Shown here piece by piece: positions 1 through 14,587 of a stretch of 64,000 nucleotides of DNA. This DNA comes from Nilaparvata lugens (taxonomy: Eukaryota > Arthropoda > Insecta > Hemiptera > Delphacidae), in contig NC_052508.1 of assembly GCF_014356525.2 (NCBI RefSeq), positions 41,829,358 through 41,893,357 of the forward strand. The letters run 5' to 3'. Every line of letters begins with the position of its first letter. Position 1 is the first letter of the stretch. Position numbers and translations under genes: made by a program. The notes beneath the pieces were generated by a model, which saw only the letters and a program-made list of their open reading frames with translations, did no database searches and was not told the DNA's origin.

Positions 1-395
1 ATTGTGATTCAATTATTCATCGATTGCTTCGCATATTTGCTTTGATAAACTTTGCTAAGTTCACGACCTCGTGTGAGCGTTCATCGCTATTTATTTGATC
101 TACAGAACGTTTTTAAAGTGTGAATTATTCTACAAATTAATTCATTTATTCGATTCTTCAATTGTGATTCAATAATTCATCGATTGCTTCGCATTTTTGC
201 TCTGATAAACTTTGCTAAGTTCACGATCTCGTGTGGGCATTCATCGCTATTTATTTGATGTACAGAACGTTTTTAAAGTGTGAATTATTCTACAAATTAA
301 TTCATTTATTCTATTCTTCAATTGTGATTAAATTATTCATCGATTGCTTCGCATATTGCTCTGATAAACTTTGTCAAAAATTACAACCTCGTGTA
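1..395. repeat. Tandem array, 160-bp unit, about 2.5 copies
   Basis: The same unit begins at 1, 161 and 321, each time with ATTGTGATT followed by a motif containing ATTCATCGATTGCTTCGCAT. Copies differ by scattered substitutions, and the third decays after about 75 bases. The array runs off the left edge, so its true length is unknown. No protein family is recognisable in its short open frames. Confidence 0.9.
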
Positions 396-739
396 GGCTT
401 CAATTGCCATTCTTCTACAATTGGCTTCACCTCGTGAAACTCAAACTTTCAAGTTCATCATCTCTACCGTTTGGAATCAATCCAAAAATTCCACAACTTG
501 AAGATTGTATTATTCGTTTGGAATTCTACTTGCTCCTGCCTACATTTCTACTGGCGGATTCACCTGCTCTGGTAGACGTTTCCATGCTTGTCATCGCATG
601 GCCAGATCACATCACGCTTGCTGATGTCCTGTTCCTGTGGGTATTGCGGAGTCATTGCTGTCTGCCTGGCTGCATCTCCTCTTCAAAATTTTATTCAGGT
701 TATGTAAATCGTTCTATTCAATTTTCATTTACGTATGTA

Positions 740-1215
740 TCATAACATGTACGCATGTACCACCGACGCCTACTTATTTATTTATTAATGTCTATCTTGA
801 CATTCAATTCACTAAGGCCACCGACGCCTATTAATTCATTGGATTTGACAGCTACCCTTGGCTTTACAAGTGATTTTCTGAGGCCACTGACGCCTACTTA
901 TCGTTCTATTGATGTCTTTCTTGACATGATTCACTAAGGCCACCAACGCCTACTATTTCATTGGATTTGACAGCTACCCTTGGCTTTACAAGTGATTTTC
1001 TGAGGCCACTGTCGCCTATTAATCGTTCTAATTGATGTCTGTCTTGACATTCAATTCATTGAAGGCCCATGTCGCCTATATTCAACCTGGACAATCTTCA
1101 CATTGTATTTATTAGCTACCCTTAGCTCTTAAGTGATATTTTAAGGCCAGTGACGCCTATTAATTGTTTGGTCGAAGTCTATCTTGACATTCAAATCACT
1201 GAAGGCCTATGCCCA
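740..1215. repeat. Tandem array, units of about 122-126 bp
   Basis: The phrase AAGGCCACCGACGCCTA and close variants recur at about 814, 936 and 1062, with partial copies near 1143 and 1202. Between them lie repeated blocks such as GACAGCTACCCTTGGC and TGATGTCTTTCTTGACAT. Each period also holds a second half-copy of the GAGGCCACTG.CGCCTA motif. It looks like a satellite-like block or the internal repeats of a decayed transposon; no coding signal is seen. Confidence 0.8.
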
Positions 1216-1959
1216 TATATTTTTATGTATTTTACTTGTTGAGCATTATTAACAGCTTATTGTCATTTTTTAATCATTAATATTGAACTTACAGCAATAA
1301 CTTTCATTATAGCACTCAATTTATATTCATTTCAGGTATCATTAATATTAACTTTTCGATTATTGTCAGGCTTCAATGGTCATAATGTCATTGACCTAAT
1401 TTCATTTAAATTTTGTATTTCACTAACGTTTTTTCACATGTTGTAATTTCCCAAGATATTTAACTAATCTACTTACAATTGTTTTTGTATGTGGCCATCT
1501 GCCTATTATTATTTTATTGATCCCAAGATATTTGACTCAATGTTTTTTGTATGTGGCCATCTGCCTATTATTATCTATTATTATTAAATCTTATGTTGTT
1601 GATTCATTTAGTCTTTTATTGGCGTACTTACCACACTTCAAGCTATCAGTATTTTTATGCACAGAATTCAAAGATTTATTTGTAGGTATTTATAACAACT
1701 ATCATTCACAGTCCACTGCCCTACCCTTGGATTCTGTCACTCCCATTAGAACAGAGCACAAAGGTTTTCTTTGGTTAGGAGTTGGTTGATAATTCTTTTT
1801 CCAAATTCAAATTTTATTGCCATCAAAAATCACATTGAAGACTTTCTTAATAGACAACAAGATTACAGAAACAAAATGTCAAATATACCTACATTTATTT
1901 GTAGCACGGCCAGAAAAAGACAAACTTGAGATCTGGCCGTGAGTTTATTAAATATAACT

Positions 1960-1960
<1 letters not shown>
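1216..1960. other. AT-rich stretch, no gene seen
   Basis: A direct duplication of about 50 bases containing TGTATGTGGCCATCTGCC occurs near 1487 and 1547. A short inverted repeat, CACGGCCAGA / TCTGGCCGTG, lies at about 1907-1940. No open frame here resembles a known protein. Confidence 0.6.
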
Positions 1961-1989
<29 letters not shown>

Positions 1990-1990
<1 letters not shown>

Positions 1991-2165
1991 CTACTGTATT
2001 ATGAATTACCAACCATTTGGATCAAATATAAGGAATTACGCGCATCTCTCATCAACTCGTAGTTTTTATTCACAAAATTTTAACAAAAAAAAAAAAAATA
2101 TATATATATATATATAATATATTTTTTGTTAAAATTTTGTGAATAAAAACTATATAGAAAAAAAA

Positions 2166-2196
<31 letters not shown>

Positions 2197-2291
2197 GTTA
2201 AAATTTTGTGAATAAAAACTACGAGTTGATGAGAGATGCGCGTAATTCCTTATATTTGATCCAAATGGTTGGTAATTCATAATACAGTAGT
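1990..2291. repeat. Long palindrome with 95-bp arms (foldback / MITE-like)
   Basis: Bases 1990-2084 are the reverse complement of 2197-2291 with essentially no mismatch. The centre holds poly(A)/(TA)n tracts and a third, shorter inverted copy of the inner arm at about 2126-2152. A (TA)n run precedes the left arm at 1964-1989. Such arms can form a hairpin or cruciform. A foldback transposon or a recent inverted duplication would both explain it. Confidence 0.9.
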
Positions 2292-3726
2292 CAGGATCAC
2301 TGCAATCAAAAATTTTTTATTCTGTACGGTAGCTAATAAATCTCAATACGTATTGATTGTCCATAATGTATCCAGTGTCCATAATGGAAGTGATTGAACT
2401 ACTCAAAATTAATGGCTTACTGGTCCCTCAGAGATTTATAGTATTCCTGGTGATTGAGTCTGTCTTTTTCAGCGTTGTCTATTAATAATAAAGCTCAATT
2501 TACAACTAGTTTACCCGGCGAACTTCGTACCGCCAATGAATCTCATGTCACACTTGACTTTATTTGTTGAATCATGAAATTTATCTGACAATCAACATTT
2601 TCATTTACATATCAATACGGACTTCCTTTGTGCTTAGTCATGCAGCATTATAATACAGTATATGCATCGGATAATATTCCGAAAACATATTATTCTTCTC
2701 AATCGATCAGTAGTAATATCTACCAGTAAAGTTTTCAATTGAAAAAAAGTTAAATAAGTGTTTCAAAGAAAAATATTCAATGTTTCTGTATCTGTAGATT
2801 GTCGATATAATATGGTCCAGGAAATATGCGATGTACGATGAATCACACAGAATTCCATATTCTTTCCATTTAAGGATGAATATAAGCTAAGCTAAATTCA
2901 AAAAATTGTAAATTATTCTTTCATTCTCCAGTAATTAATGAATGCAATATGAACAACTCTCTTTCATTAGGTGAATAATTTTTTTCAACATTTTCTAGTT
3001 TCTCAATGATAGGGGAGTGATAATTATTATTTGTATAGGTCTTCTAAGGAACCATTATCAACAGCTGGTACCAATCAACCACACTTCAACTCCAAACTAC
3101 CGTTTTAATACCAGTACACAATAATCACAGGGTGATGTGTTTATTACAGCTGGTAACTTTAGATGCTAAATCATATTATCACAATAGGATCTTGAATCAT
3201 GATCATCTTTTCGTTCTTCAGTAGCCACTCGGCCGAAAATTTCGAAATCATATGTCTGTTAAATGGATTAATAAATAATTATAATCAGCCCCCTCCCCTA
3301 TTAAAATTCCTGTTCAGAAACCATCCCCAATATTCACACAACATTTTCCCAAAGTTTCATGCCATTATGTCAAGTAGTTTTCAAGTCTACAGGGAACAAA
3401 CAAACATACAAACTAACACACAAACAGACAGTAATTTTTTTATAAATAGATTTTCATCCGGCTCAAACAAAAGCCTCTCTGAATGAAGGTAGGATGATAA
3501 GAATTCAGTTCTGTTGTTTTAACATTTTTTCAAATCACTTTCAAAAAGTTCATGTAGTACCTACTATTGTGTTTGAGACACTTCTTGCGCTATCACTATT
3601 CTTTTCCACAGTCCTATCTCTATCAGTCATTTACCATATCTATAATAATTATTATATAAAGTAAGAGCTGGCTTATGCACGTTCGGGATAGGAAAATTAT
3701 GTTTGACGCATCATCACGTCTTAACT
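2292..3726. other. No gene; remnants of interspersed repeats
   Basis: The stretch near 3330-3440 (caaagtttcatgcc... then a CAAACA-rich tail) has the look of the 3' part of a common insect transposon module. The open frame over it (3199-3486) shows no recognisable domain and is probably not a gene. Confidence 0.5.
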
Positions 3727-3738
3727 ACTGGACTAATT
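3727..3738. repeat. Target-site duplication, Jockey LINE 3' side
   Basis: ACTGGACTAATT here is identical to 8402-8413 on the other side of the LINE. It is followed by a T-run, which is the element's poly(A) tail read from the opposite strand. Confidence 0.85.
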
Positions 3739-4009
3739 TTTTTTTTATTATTATTTAAAAATTAGTACCTAGTCAGAGACTAATAAGCTTTTTATTTTAT
3801 CCTAATTTTACTTAATGGACTATTTCAAACCTCATCCTATGATTCAGTTTGTCTAGTTTTTGACTACAATTAGTTAATCTAGTTTGTATCCTATAGAATA
3901 GTTTCATACAATCAAGTTAGTAGGCCAATAATAATTTGTTTGGTTTGAAGGGATGAACATTTCACTATCACTAACACCAGCTTCAAGCCATCAATTCACA
4001 ACACAAATT

Positions 4010-6673
4010 TCACTTCACTAACTCATGCGGTTTTGTTCTTTTGAGCCTCCTGACCAGATTATCAACATCAAGCAGCTGGATTGCCTCTATGTTGTGGTGC
4101 TGGTGGAGTCTCTCTTCATGCTTGGCCGCAAAGTGCTCAATAACTTTCGTGACTGTCTCCAATTGAAGGTCGCGATGAAGATCAGCATTTCTGATGTACC
4201 AAGGAGCGTCAACAATATTTCTTAGTACCTTATTTTGAAATCGTTGGATAATTTGTACATTGGCTGGTTTAGTACAGCCCCAAAGTTGAATGTCATAAGT
4301 CCATACTGGTATCAGTAGCTGTTTATATAGTAGAATCTTGTTGTATATGGACAGCCTGGATCCTCTTCCCAGCAACCAATACATCTTTTTGAATTTAATT
4401 CCTAGTTCTTCCCTTTTCTTCTTGACGTTTGCTTTCCATTTGAGCTTGACATCCAGCGTCATACCCAAATATTTGGCAGTATTAGCATGTGGAATGACTT
4501 TCTCATTTATATATATACAGGAATATATTGAATTCTTTTATTAGTAAAATTCACATGTACAGACTTGTTATCATTTAGTTTGATCAGCCAATGATTTGTC
4601 CATGTGTTTACTTCATTAACTGCTCTTTGTAGCTTTTCTGTGGATTCCTCTATATCTTCTGCGACTGAGAGAATAGCAGTATCATCTGCAAATGTAGCTA
4701 TAGTGACTCCTGCTGGCTTTGGAATGTCACTAGTGTACAGTGTATACAAAACTGGTCCTAGCACACTTCCTTGGGGTACATCAGCTTTAATTTGCCTTAG
4801 TGTAGAATATTCATCATCCAGCTTCACTCTGAAATGTCTCTCGTCCAGGTAAGACTTCAATAATTGGCTATATGCTGCGGGTAGGACTTGTTCTAATTTA
4901 TGGCACAAGCCTTCATGCCAAACCTTGTCGAAAGCTTGAGAAATATCTAAGAAGACAGTAGAACATACTTTTTTCTCCTCAAGGCATCTTTCTATTACAT
5001 CTGTTGGTCTGTGTACTTGATCAATTGTTGAATGTTTACTACGGAATCCAAACTGGTGAGAAGGTATAAGTTGTTTATCCTGTAGAATTGGTTTTAATCT
5101 TGCCAACAGTAATCTTTCAAAAAGTTTTGATAGAACCGGTAAGAGTGATATTGGTCTATAAGAGGTTACTTCATTTAGTGACTTTCCGGGTTTAGGTAGC
5201 ATTATAACTTCGGCTACTTTCCATAAACTTGGCACGTACTTTAAACGGAAAGCTGCATTGAAAATATGACTCAATTCACAAATTGCTTTTCTAGGAAGAT
5301 GTTGAAGTATTTCTCCTGTTATGAGGTCATATCCGGGTGATTTCTTCTTTGCCATATTATTTATTTCTTTTTCAACTTCTCTTGGCGATGTTGGAGGGAT
5401 ATTATCCAAAAGTCTTGGCTGTATGATTACATTTATTCCATCATTGAGCACTCTATCATCATGAGGAGTAAATGTTTTCTCAAGATGGTTTGCAAACAAA
5501 ACCATTTTTCCTTACTGCTGTGAGCCCATGTTCCATCTTCTTTTCCTATTGGTGCCACTTGTTCCACTGGTCTCTTTATTTTCTTTGTCGCTCTCCATAG
5601 TGAGTAGTTGGTACTGGCCTCATTACTTAGTTCCTCCATGTAAGTTTTAATCTCTTGCTGTTTTATTTCATGTATTGCTCCTCTCAAGTTCTGTGTAATT
5701 CTATTCAGTTCTATTTTACTTCTTGGATCTCTTGTCGTTTGCCAGATTCTTCTAGTTCTTCTTCTTTCTGCTATCAGCTCTCTTACTACTTGGGGTAGCA
5801 ATTACCTTTAATTTTACTTTGAAGTGGGGGAGTGTTTTCCCATGCAGATTGTTGAATGTTCGTTACAAACTCTTGTACTTCATTTTCCAGCTCTTCAGTC
5901 GTTTGTAGAGATGTGTCTAAATCAATTTTATTTTCTATCATGTGCTTTAATGATTCTATGTCTGTATATTTATTTATTAGTTGTGGTGCTCCGGGTTTTT
6001 TCACAGCAGAGCTATGGATTGTAAGGACAATTGGCGAATGATTGGAGTTAAGATCAAATTCTTCCTCAACCTCTATAGTGTTGGGTGATATGTACTTTGT
6101 GATGAAGAAGTCTAACAGGTCTGGGATCTTAGCTCTATCTGTTGGCCAGTAAGTTGGCTTCCTTGTCGAATGTACTTCGCAGTTGTATTTATCAACGGCC
6201 AGTTGTAACTCCTTCCCTTTGGTTGTGGTTAGTCTCGAGCCCCATCTAGTAGTCTTCGAGTTGAAGTCTCCACCGATGATGAATTTTCCCGTGAAATTTC
6301 TTAAAAAATCACTGTAATCTGGTTTCTTTAAGCTGAATCGAGGAGGGCAGTAGACAGCTGCGATCGTTATCATTCCACTCGAATGGCATGTAAGTTTCAC
6401 TTTTACAGAAATCGACTGGAACTCTTGCAATTCTATTTTCTTATACTCATGATGAATTAATTCTTCTTTAACCATCACCGCACTTCCTCCACGAGCACTG
6501 TTCTGGGGATGTACTGCATGATATATTTTGTAACCTCTCATTTTTAAATATGATTGCTTTGTGAAATGTGTTTCTGAAATCAGGCAAACATCAATTAGAA
6601 TTGCCAATAGATCATCTTTATGCTTTAATAGACCGTTGGCGTTCCATGTCATTATTCTAAATCTACCTTCCAT
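4010..6673 (-). pseudogene. LINE ORF2: endonuclease / reverse transcriptase, frameshifted
   Basis: The N-terminal endonuclease (5786-6673) shows MTWNANGL, LISETH, GGDFNS and SNHSPI, the conserved AP-endonuclease blocks that nick target DNA. A linker continues in another frame at about 5433-5801. The reverse transcriptase (4507-5505) carries RPISLLPVLSKLFERL, motif A FLDISQAFDKVWH, motif B VPQGSVLGP and the catalytic FADDTAIL. The C-terminal part (4010-4468) is again in a separate frame. At least three frame changes separate the pieces. All catalytic motifs remain visible, so decay is recent or comes from a few indels. Confidence 0.9.
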
Positions 6674-6836
6674 ATTTCTTGTAAGTGCTTTCTTTCACTG
6701 TAGTATTTTCTAGTTTTTCTAGTCTAGAAAAAATTGTTTTATTGAATTGCTCCTGCCTAACTAGCTTTTCAAGAATTAATTGGAGTTGAGAGGCTATATT
6801 CAATCCTAAATCTTCACCTAAGCTCTGGGATATAAG

Positions 6837-8332
6837 TTAGGTTTTCTCATTCATTTTGTTAACTGGGACTTGTTTTACTCTATCCGAATAAGACTGATTC
6901 TCTACTCGAGCATCTTTTAATACCCTTTGAGACACAGTAGATTTATTTCCCTCGTTGGTTTTTGGTTGTTTCTTCTTATTCCGAAGTGCTTGCAGTTCTT
7001 GTGCCACTAGACACCCTCTATAATTAGCTGGATGTTCCATTCCACAATTGTAGCACTTTGCTTTTTCTTCTTTTGGCTTTGTACAGCTGGTGGTAAGGTG
7101 GGGACCGGCACATTTCACACACCTGGGATCTTTCCTCCAATATTTTTTAGTATGCCCCCAGGCTTGGCAATTTTTGCATTTGGGTAGGAATTTCGGCTTC
7201 CTAATTGGCACAACCTCAATTTTCATGCCCATGATTGCATGGATTTCATAAATTTTATTTATATTCTCTGAATTATCAAAAGTGAGCATAAAAAATGGAA
7301 GTGGTTCTTTAGTCTTACACTGCAGTATGTTTACAACATCTAGAATTTTAAATCCTTTCTCTTGAAGTTCTTCCTTTATATCACCTGGATCGCAAGTGCT
7401 ATGCAATTTCTTAACAATCACTCTAATAGGTCTAGTTTGTTTGTTTTCAAACGAAGACCAATTCATATTTTCTTCGTTCAGCACTACCCTAGCTAATCTG
7501 TAATAATATAGAATTATTCTCCTCTGTGTTAACATTGAGTTTTAGACTATCATTATTCAGTAAAGTCACCTTGTAAGAATTTTTCTCCATTTTTTTTATT
7601 TAGAATCTTATAAATAACTTGGTAATTTTGAATATTGTATAATATGATAGGTGGTGGTTTCAAAATTTTATTTGACTGTTGATTGTTGGTGGAAAACTGT
7701 TCATGTCCAGTGTCATCTTTCAATTTATTCTCTTTATTGGAAGAGGCATTTCGCTTATTTCTTGAATAGAGTGGTGATTTTTCTTGTGATGGAGGCGAAA
7801 GTGAAGTATTCAGCTTCCTCTTCTTAGATCTCCCATTTTTCACTCTCACCCACTCCGTCTCCTTGGCAAGTTCCTCCTCATCTGTACAGTAACCAGTACT
7901 ACGTGATGCATTTTTAACATTATCAGATTTTCCACCTATTGGTTGATTTTTCCTAATTGTTGTTGATTAGTGTTGATCCGACTTACTACTCTCTACAACT
8001 TTCAAATTGTTGGAAGCTGCAGGGGCCGAGTTGAAATTAGCGCTCTCTAACTGACACAGCTTGATTTGAAGCTCTTCCAGTTTTTTTCAAACATGTTTTT
8101 TACTTTCTGCTACTCGCATCCTATTGTCAGCTTCCTTCCATGCATTATACAGTATTTGCTCTGCCGGAGTTTTAAGCTGGTCTGGTTGAATGAATTTTTC
8201 TGGTGATGTACCTCCTTCATTCATGGTGATTGATAATGGTGGTGATGAATTGCAGCTATTATCTTCAACTTCTTCAAATTCTGGAACTAAGAATGTCGAA
8301 GATTTAACTAGATTCCATTCCTTTCCATTCAT
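6837..8332 (-). pseudogene. LINE ORF1: gag-like RNA-binding protein, frameshifted
   Basis: Three pieces lie in order on the minus strand: an acidic N-terminus (8087-8332, starting MNGKEW), a basic middle (7553-7849) and a C-terminal part (6837-7535) with gag-type CCHC knuckles (CKNCQAWGHT, CVKCAGPHLTTSC, CYNCGMEHPANYRGC). In the first knuckle the final cysteine appears to be a tryptophan (KKYW), so it is probably degenerate. ORF1 proteins of this group coat the element's RNA. It ends about 160 bases before ORF2 begins. Confidence 0.8.
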
Positions 8333-8401
8333 TATTCTGATTAATATAATTATTACGACGGCTCAGCAGTTTTTTCTCGCCAGTTGGTTTTTCGCGAGGT
8401 G

Positions 8402-8413
8402 ACTGGACTAATT
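8402..8413. repeat. Target-site duplication, Jockey LINE 5' side
   Basis: ACTGGACTAATT is identical to 3727-3738. It fixes the 5' end of the element at 8401 on the minus strand. Confidence 0.85.
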
Positions 8414-10604
<2,191 letters not shown>

Positions 10605-11117
10605 TACTCTAATATTGGCGTATGAAGGAGGCTGCTTTTTCCTTTTATATTATCCTTGGAATGAAAAATTTCCAAAAACCTTGTATATACGTCGACGCGC
10701 AATTAAAAAAAGGAACATACCTGTCAAATTTCATGAGTAGCCTATCTATTACCGCGTTACGCCGTAAATGCCGAACATAAATATTTAAACTTTTAAACAT
10801 TCAAACATTAAGAGAAATTCCAAACCGTCGACTCGAATCTTAAGGTGCGTACAGACTTTCGCTCTGCTCCGCAACCGAACGTCACTCCAGCAGAGCGATT
10901 GATGATCGACCGGCGAGCAAGAGTGGTTCGACCGGGGAACGCGAGAAGATCTAACATCTTCCGTAACGTTCATGATGGGTGCGTGGGCGGAGCGACTGTG
11001 GTTCGATGGTGGTACGAGGGCGGTACGAGGGCGGTAAGAGGGAGGAGCGTTCTCGGTGCAGGTTGGAAGCGCGAATATGTGTACGCAGCTTAAGACTTCA
11101 CTTCGCTCGGTCAATTA
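10605..11117 (+). repeat. Interspersed repeat family A, copy 1 (interrupted by a MITE)
   Basis: The family begins near TAATATTGGCGTATGAAGG and ends with CACTTCGCTCGGTCAAT. Here it is split by the MITE at 10844-11089. Related copies lie at about 11738-11985, 12000-12213 (diverged) and 37950-38187, with an inverted tail fragment at 36363-36402. No coding capacity is visible. It is probably a non-autonomous transposon or SINE-like family. Confidence 0.8.
10844..11089. mobile_element. MITE copy 1, 246 bp, flanked by TTAA
   Basis: Ends are GGTGCGTACA and TGTACGCAGC, inverted repeats with one mismatch. TTAA stands directly on both sides (10840-10843 and 11090-11093), as expected for a piggyBac-type target duplication. 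It sits inside a copy of repeat family A, whose uninterrupted relatives show the empty site. The element is GC-rich compared with its surroundings. A second copy is at 11396-11629. Confidence 0.8.
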
Positions 11118-11395
11118 AAATTTCTTCAGCATTATTCAGTTCATTTAATCATTTTTTTATTTTAATCTCAATCACCTATTAAATTTGTTTTTCAAATGTG
11201 AGGATACTGATGGTCACGCATCATAAAAAATATTGAAACCCTACCTTATAGAAATAGACACGGCCAGACATCTGTGTAATGCATGCAATAATCCACTTGT
11301 CAGCTGATTGATTGTGAATAATTCTATAGTCTGATTAATTTTTCCAATTAATAATTCTATAGTCTTGATCCACAAGTACCTGATTGAAACTATAA

Positions 11396-11629
11396 GGTGC
11401 GTACAGACTTTCGCTCTGCTCCGCAACCGAACGTACTCCAGCAGAGCGATTGATGATCGACCGGGGAGCAACAGTGGTTCGACCTGGGAACGCGAGAAGA
11501 TCTAACATCTTCCGTAACGTTCATGATGGGTGCATGGTCGGAGCGACTGTGGTTCGATGGAGGAACGAGGGCGGTACGAGGGCAGGGCGTGCTCGGTGCG
11601 GGTTGGAAGTGCGTATATGTGTACGCAGC
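11396..11629. mobile_element. MITE copy 2, 234 bp
   Basis: This copy is clearly homologous along its length to 10844-11089, with a few indels and the same terminal GGTGCGTACA / TGTACGCAGC. Its flanks are TATAA and TATAG rather than TTAA, so either the target site mutated or the site preference is looser. Confidence 0.8.
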
Positions 11630-11737
11630 TATAGACCTTATGAAAATACAGCAATAGACTGGCTTCTCCGCATATCTGTGTAATCACTTGTCAGCTGATT
11701 TATGATGAATAATTCTATAGTCTAATTTTTACTATAA

Positions 11738-12213
11738 TATTGGCGTATGAAGGAGGCTCCTTTTTTCTTTTTTATTATTCTTGAAATGAAAAATTTCCAA
11801 AAACCTTATATATATACGTCGACGCGCAATTAGAAAAGGAGCATACCTGTCAAATTTCATGAAAATCTATTACCGCGTTTCGCTGTAGATGCGCAACATA
11901 TAAACATATGAACATTTAAACATTCAAACATAAAAAGAAATGCCAAACCGTCCACTTGAATCTTAGACCTCACTTCGCTCGGTCAATAATATAGTGATAT
12001 CAGAGTATGTAGGAATTCTTTTTCTCCTCATATTATCCTTAAAATGCAAAATTTCAAAAAGCCTTGTGTATACATCGACAAGCAGTTACAAAAGAGAACT
12101 CCTGCCAAATCTCATCGAATTCTATTAACGCGTTTGGCCGTAATCACGTTACATATAGACAGACAGAAGCAAATAATGTTGAAACATAGACCTCACTACG
12201 TTTGGTCGATAAT
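11738..12213 (+). repeat. Repeat family A, copies 2 and 3
   Basis: Copy 2 (about 11738-11985) has the full start (AATATTGGCGTATGAAGGAGG) and end (CACTTCGCTCGGTCAAT). Copy 3 (about 12000-12213) is shorter and more diverged, ending CTCACTACGTTTGGTCGAT. They lie head to tail in one orientation. Confidence 0.75.
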
Positions 12214-14587
12214 TGAAAGTAGCGGGTTTCAAGGATCACAATACAATAGATCTTGAGCGAGTTCTTCAACCCAGGAGGTCACTAGTTACCTGAGGTTGAA
12301 ATATTATTCAATGAGATTTAGATCGCTACTAAAACAGTCGAATTCTATTGGCCACAATGATCATAGATCAGAGAGATCATGATGAGAGGGAGAAATCATT
12401 GGATGGTGTGATGGGAAGCTGGGTAGAGAAGTAGTGTGAACAATATACCTAGGAGAAGATAGAATTAATTCGAGTGTGACAATTGACCTGATTCGGCATG
12501 TTCACCACAGAGCTCTTATTCGAACGCAGCTAAAGGAATTTCCCCGCCCAATGATGTGGAATGTTCAACTAGTGTATAATCCATAGGCGCTAATATTGCT
12601 ATTTGGAGCTTTTATAGCTAATATTCATTGGAAACCACCGCACTCATCCCAAACAGACGAATTCCAGTGGATCTTCGACAGCCTTCCTGCAACTCTCAGG
12701 CGCTTATTAGTTCGCCCACCTTCCTGGATTAACTCCCGGTCCAAACAGTTGTTTCAGCGAGTTTGCTGCTCGGCTCTTGTCAAACTTGACGCCGAAATTC
12801 ACTGCACAACTGAATTGGAAATTATTTCAATCTCGACTGGCTGCTCAATACTAATCGCGAATTAGGCATAGTAGCCTACTTCGTCGATGACTCTCTAATT
12901 AAGTATCTCTCTCATGCTATTGGAATTGGCACCGAGGTAATGAATCCATCTGTTCCAGTGGTAATACTAGTGATGATTCTATAGACTGCAGCTCCATCGG
13001 AGCTGGCACGTTTCTCCTTGATCAATCTTCATAATCGATGGAAAATCAAAATTTGATACAATTTTATATCATTTCCAAACCCAAGAAACCAGGAAAAAAT
13101 AGCTTCTGATCCAAAATTTTCCAATTCTCATCATAGCTTATTTTCCAATCATCTCACCAAGGCGAATTGACAGAACAAGTTTCTTGCTTATTCGAGAAAA
13201 GGACAATTGAATATTACTGTACACACTAGGGTGAGAAAAATGTTTCACATAAATTGATTCAAAAGTCAATACCCAATAATACTCGTGCAAATCACAGCAG
13301 TCGATGTTTCTGAAAACAACACACCTCCAAAATCATCAAAATCACAATGTCCAACATTTCCACTGATATGAAACCAATCCAATGGGTATAGTTCCGCTTC
13401 TTACAATAGCTGTAGATACAACACAGTATTCTAATATCAGAGTCCCACACTATCCATCAGTATTGACCCAAAAGTATACAACACAAAATCATACTGTATG
13501 ATATAGTTTCATGATGGAGATATAAACATATCGAAATTCAATATGTCAGGTGAATTTTATGAACAGAAGTGTAGTTAGTTTATGGTTCGAATTATATTCT
13601 CGCAGAGAAATCATATTTGGTTGGATGGAGAGAGAATTTAGAATTGTATAGGATAAGCAGGAAACCCCGGAAACTGTCCAGCAAATGTCACGACGTATAA
13701 AATATGTCAACCGAATTTCAGCTCGATAGCCACGAAATCGTTTAAATCCGAAATGATATTTTGTATTGGAAAGTGGAAGCGCGAAAGAGTATTCGCTGAT
13801 AAGGACGGAGGAAGACAGGTCATTTTTATGATGTAAAAAATGTATAGATTTAGCACATAAACTGGAATCGCAGTGAAGCGCTCATGGCCAACGCATTACG
13901 AAAGCTGGCAAAATGGGTCGCCGTGAGAAAGACTGAAAATCCTCTCCCAGAGGAGGCTTTACAAATTTATCCGGCCATGACACAATCCACCCGAATACTA
14001 TGCAATTTTCGTCTGAAGCTATACGCTCCACTCTGTATGTAAATGAGATGAATAGGCCGCGCCACCAGTCTCTGCTCTAGTCGTAGCAGTGTATCCCCGT
14101 TTGTAAGCAATTAAAAATATAACTTGGTGAAACATCTCACTGCTCGATAGCCAAAAACGAGAATGATCGCTGTGCAACCATTTTCTGATTCGATATTGGA
14201 TAGTTTTGCATGCATTTGCATGAGGCCGAATCAGAATTCACTGCACTGTGGCGTCAATGGCTATTCTAATCGCAATCTGGTTGTCACCTTTTTCCAACAC
14301 AATCATATTCATCCCCTGATAGCACAGTTTCCAATTCCTCTTCAAAATGATTTGTTGTTGAACATGAAACTATTACAAACTTCTTAATTATCTTAATAGT
14401 GAGCTTTCCATTACTCTATGGGAGAGGTCTGAATTGGTCTGAATGTATTTTTATAATTACAAATTTTATCTGTCTATCCTGTTCTTGTTTGATACACAAT
14501 AACTTTTCTGAAGTATCGAATAGAAGTTGACTCTGGTTTCAAATACCCTGAGAATAGCACAGAATGAGAAAGATATTGCTAGAATAT
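12214..14587. other. No gene recognised
   Basis: Mixed unique-looking AT-rich sequence. The open frames at 12596-12865 and 14163-14387 have no visible motif, domain or convincing start context. I see no RNA gene. Confidence 0.5.

Larger units (their letters stand above)
3739..8401 (-). mobile_element. Full-length Jockey-type non-LTR retrotransposon (about 4.66 kb)
   Basis: Read on the minus strand, the element begins at 8401, carries a gag-like ORF1 with zinc knuckles and an ORF2 with AP endonuclease and reverse transcriptase, and ends in a poly(A) tail (T-run at about 3739-3745). Identical 12-bp direct repeats flank it, so it appears complete and inserted by target-primed reverse transcription. 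ORF2 motifs (MTWNANGL, FLDISQAFD, FADDTAIL) and the two-ORF, poly(A)-tailed layout point to the Jockey clade. Both ORFs are broken by frame changes, so this copy should be inactive. Confidence 0.9.

Noticed and set aside
12596..12865. 89-residue plus-strand frame
   Set aside because: No motif and no neighbours; not separable from chance.
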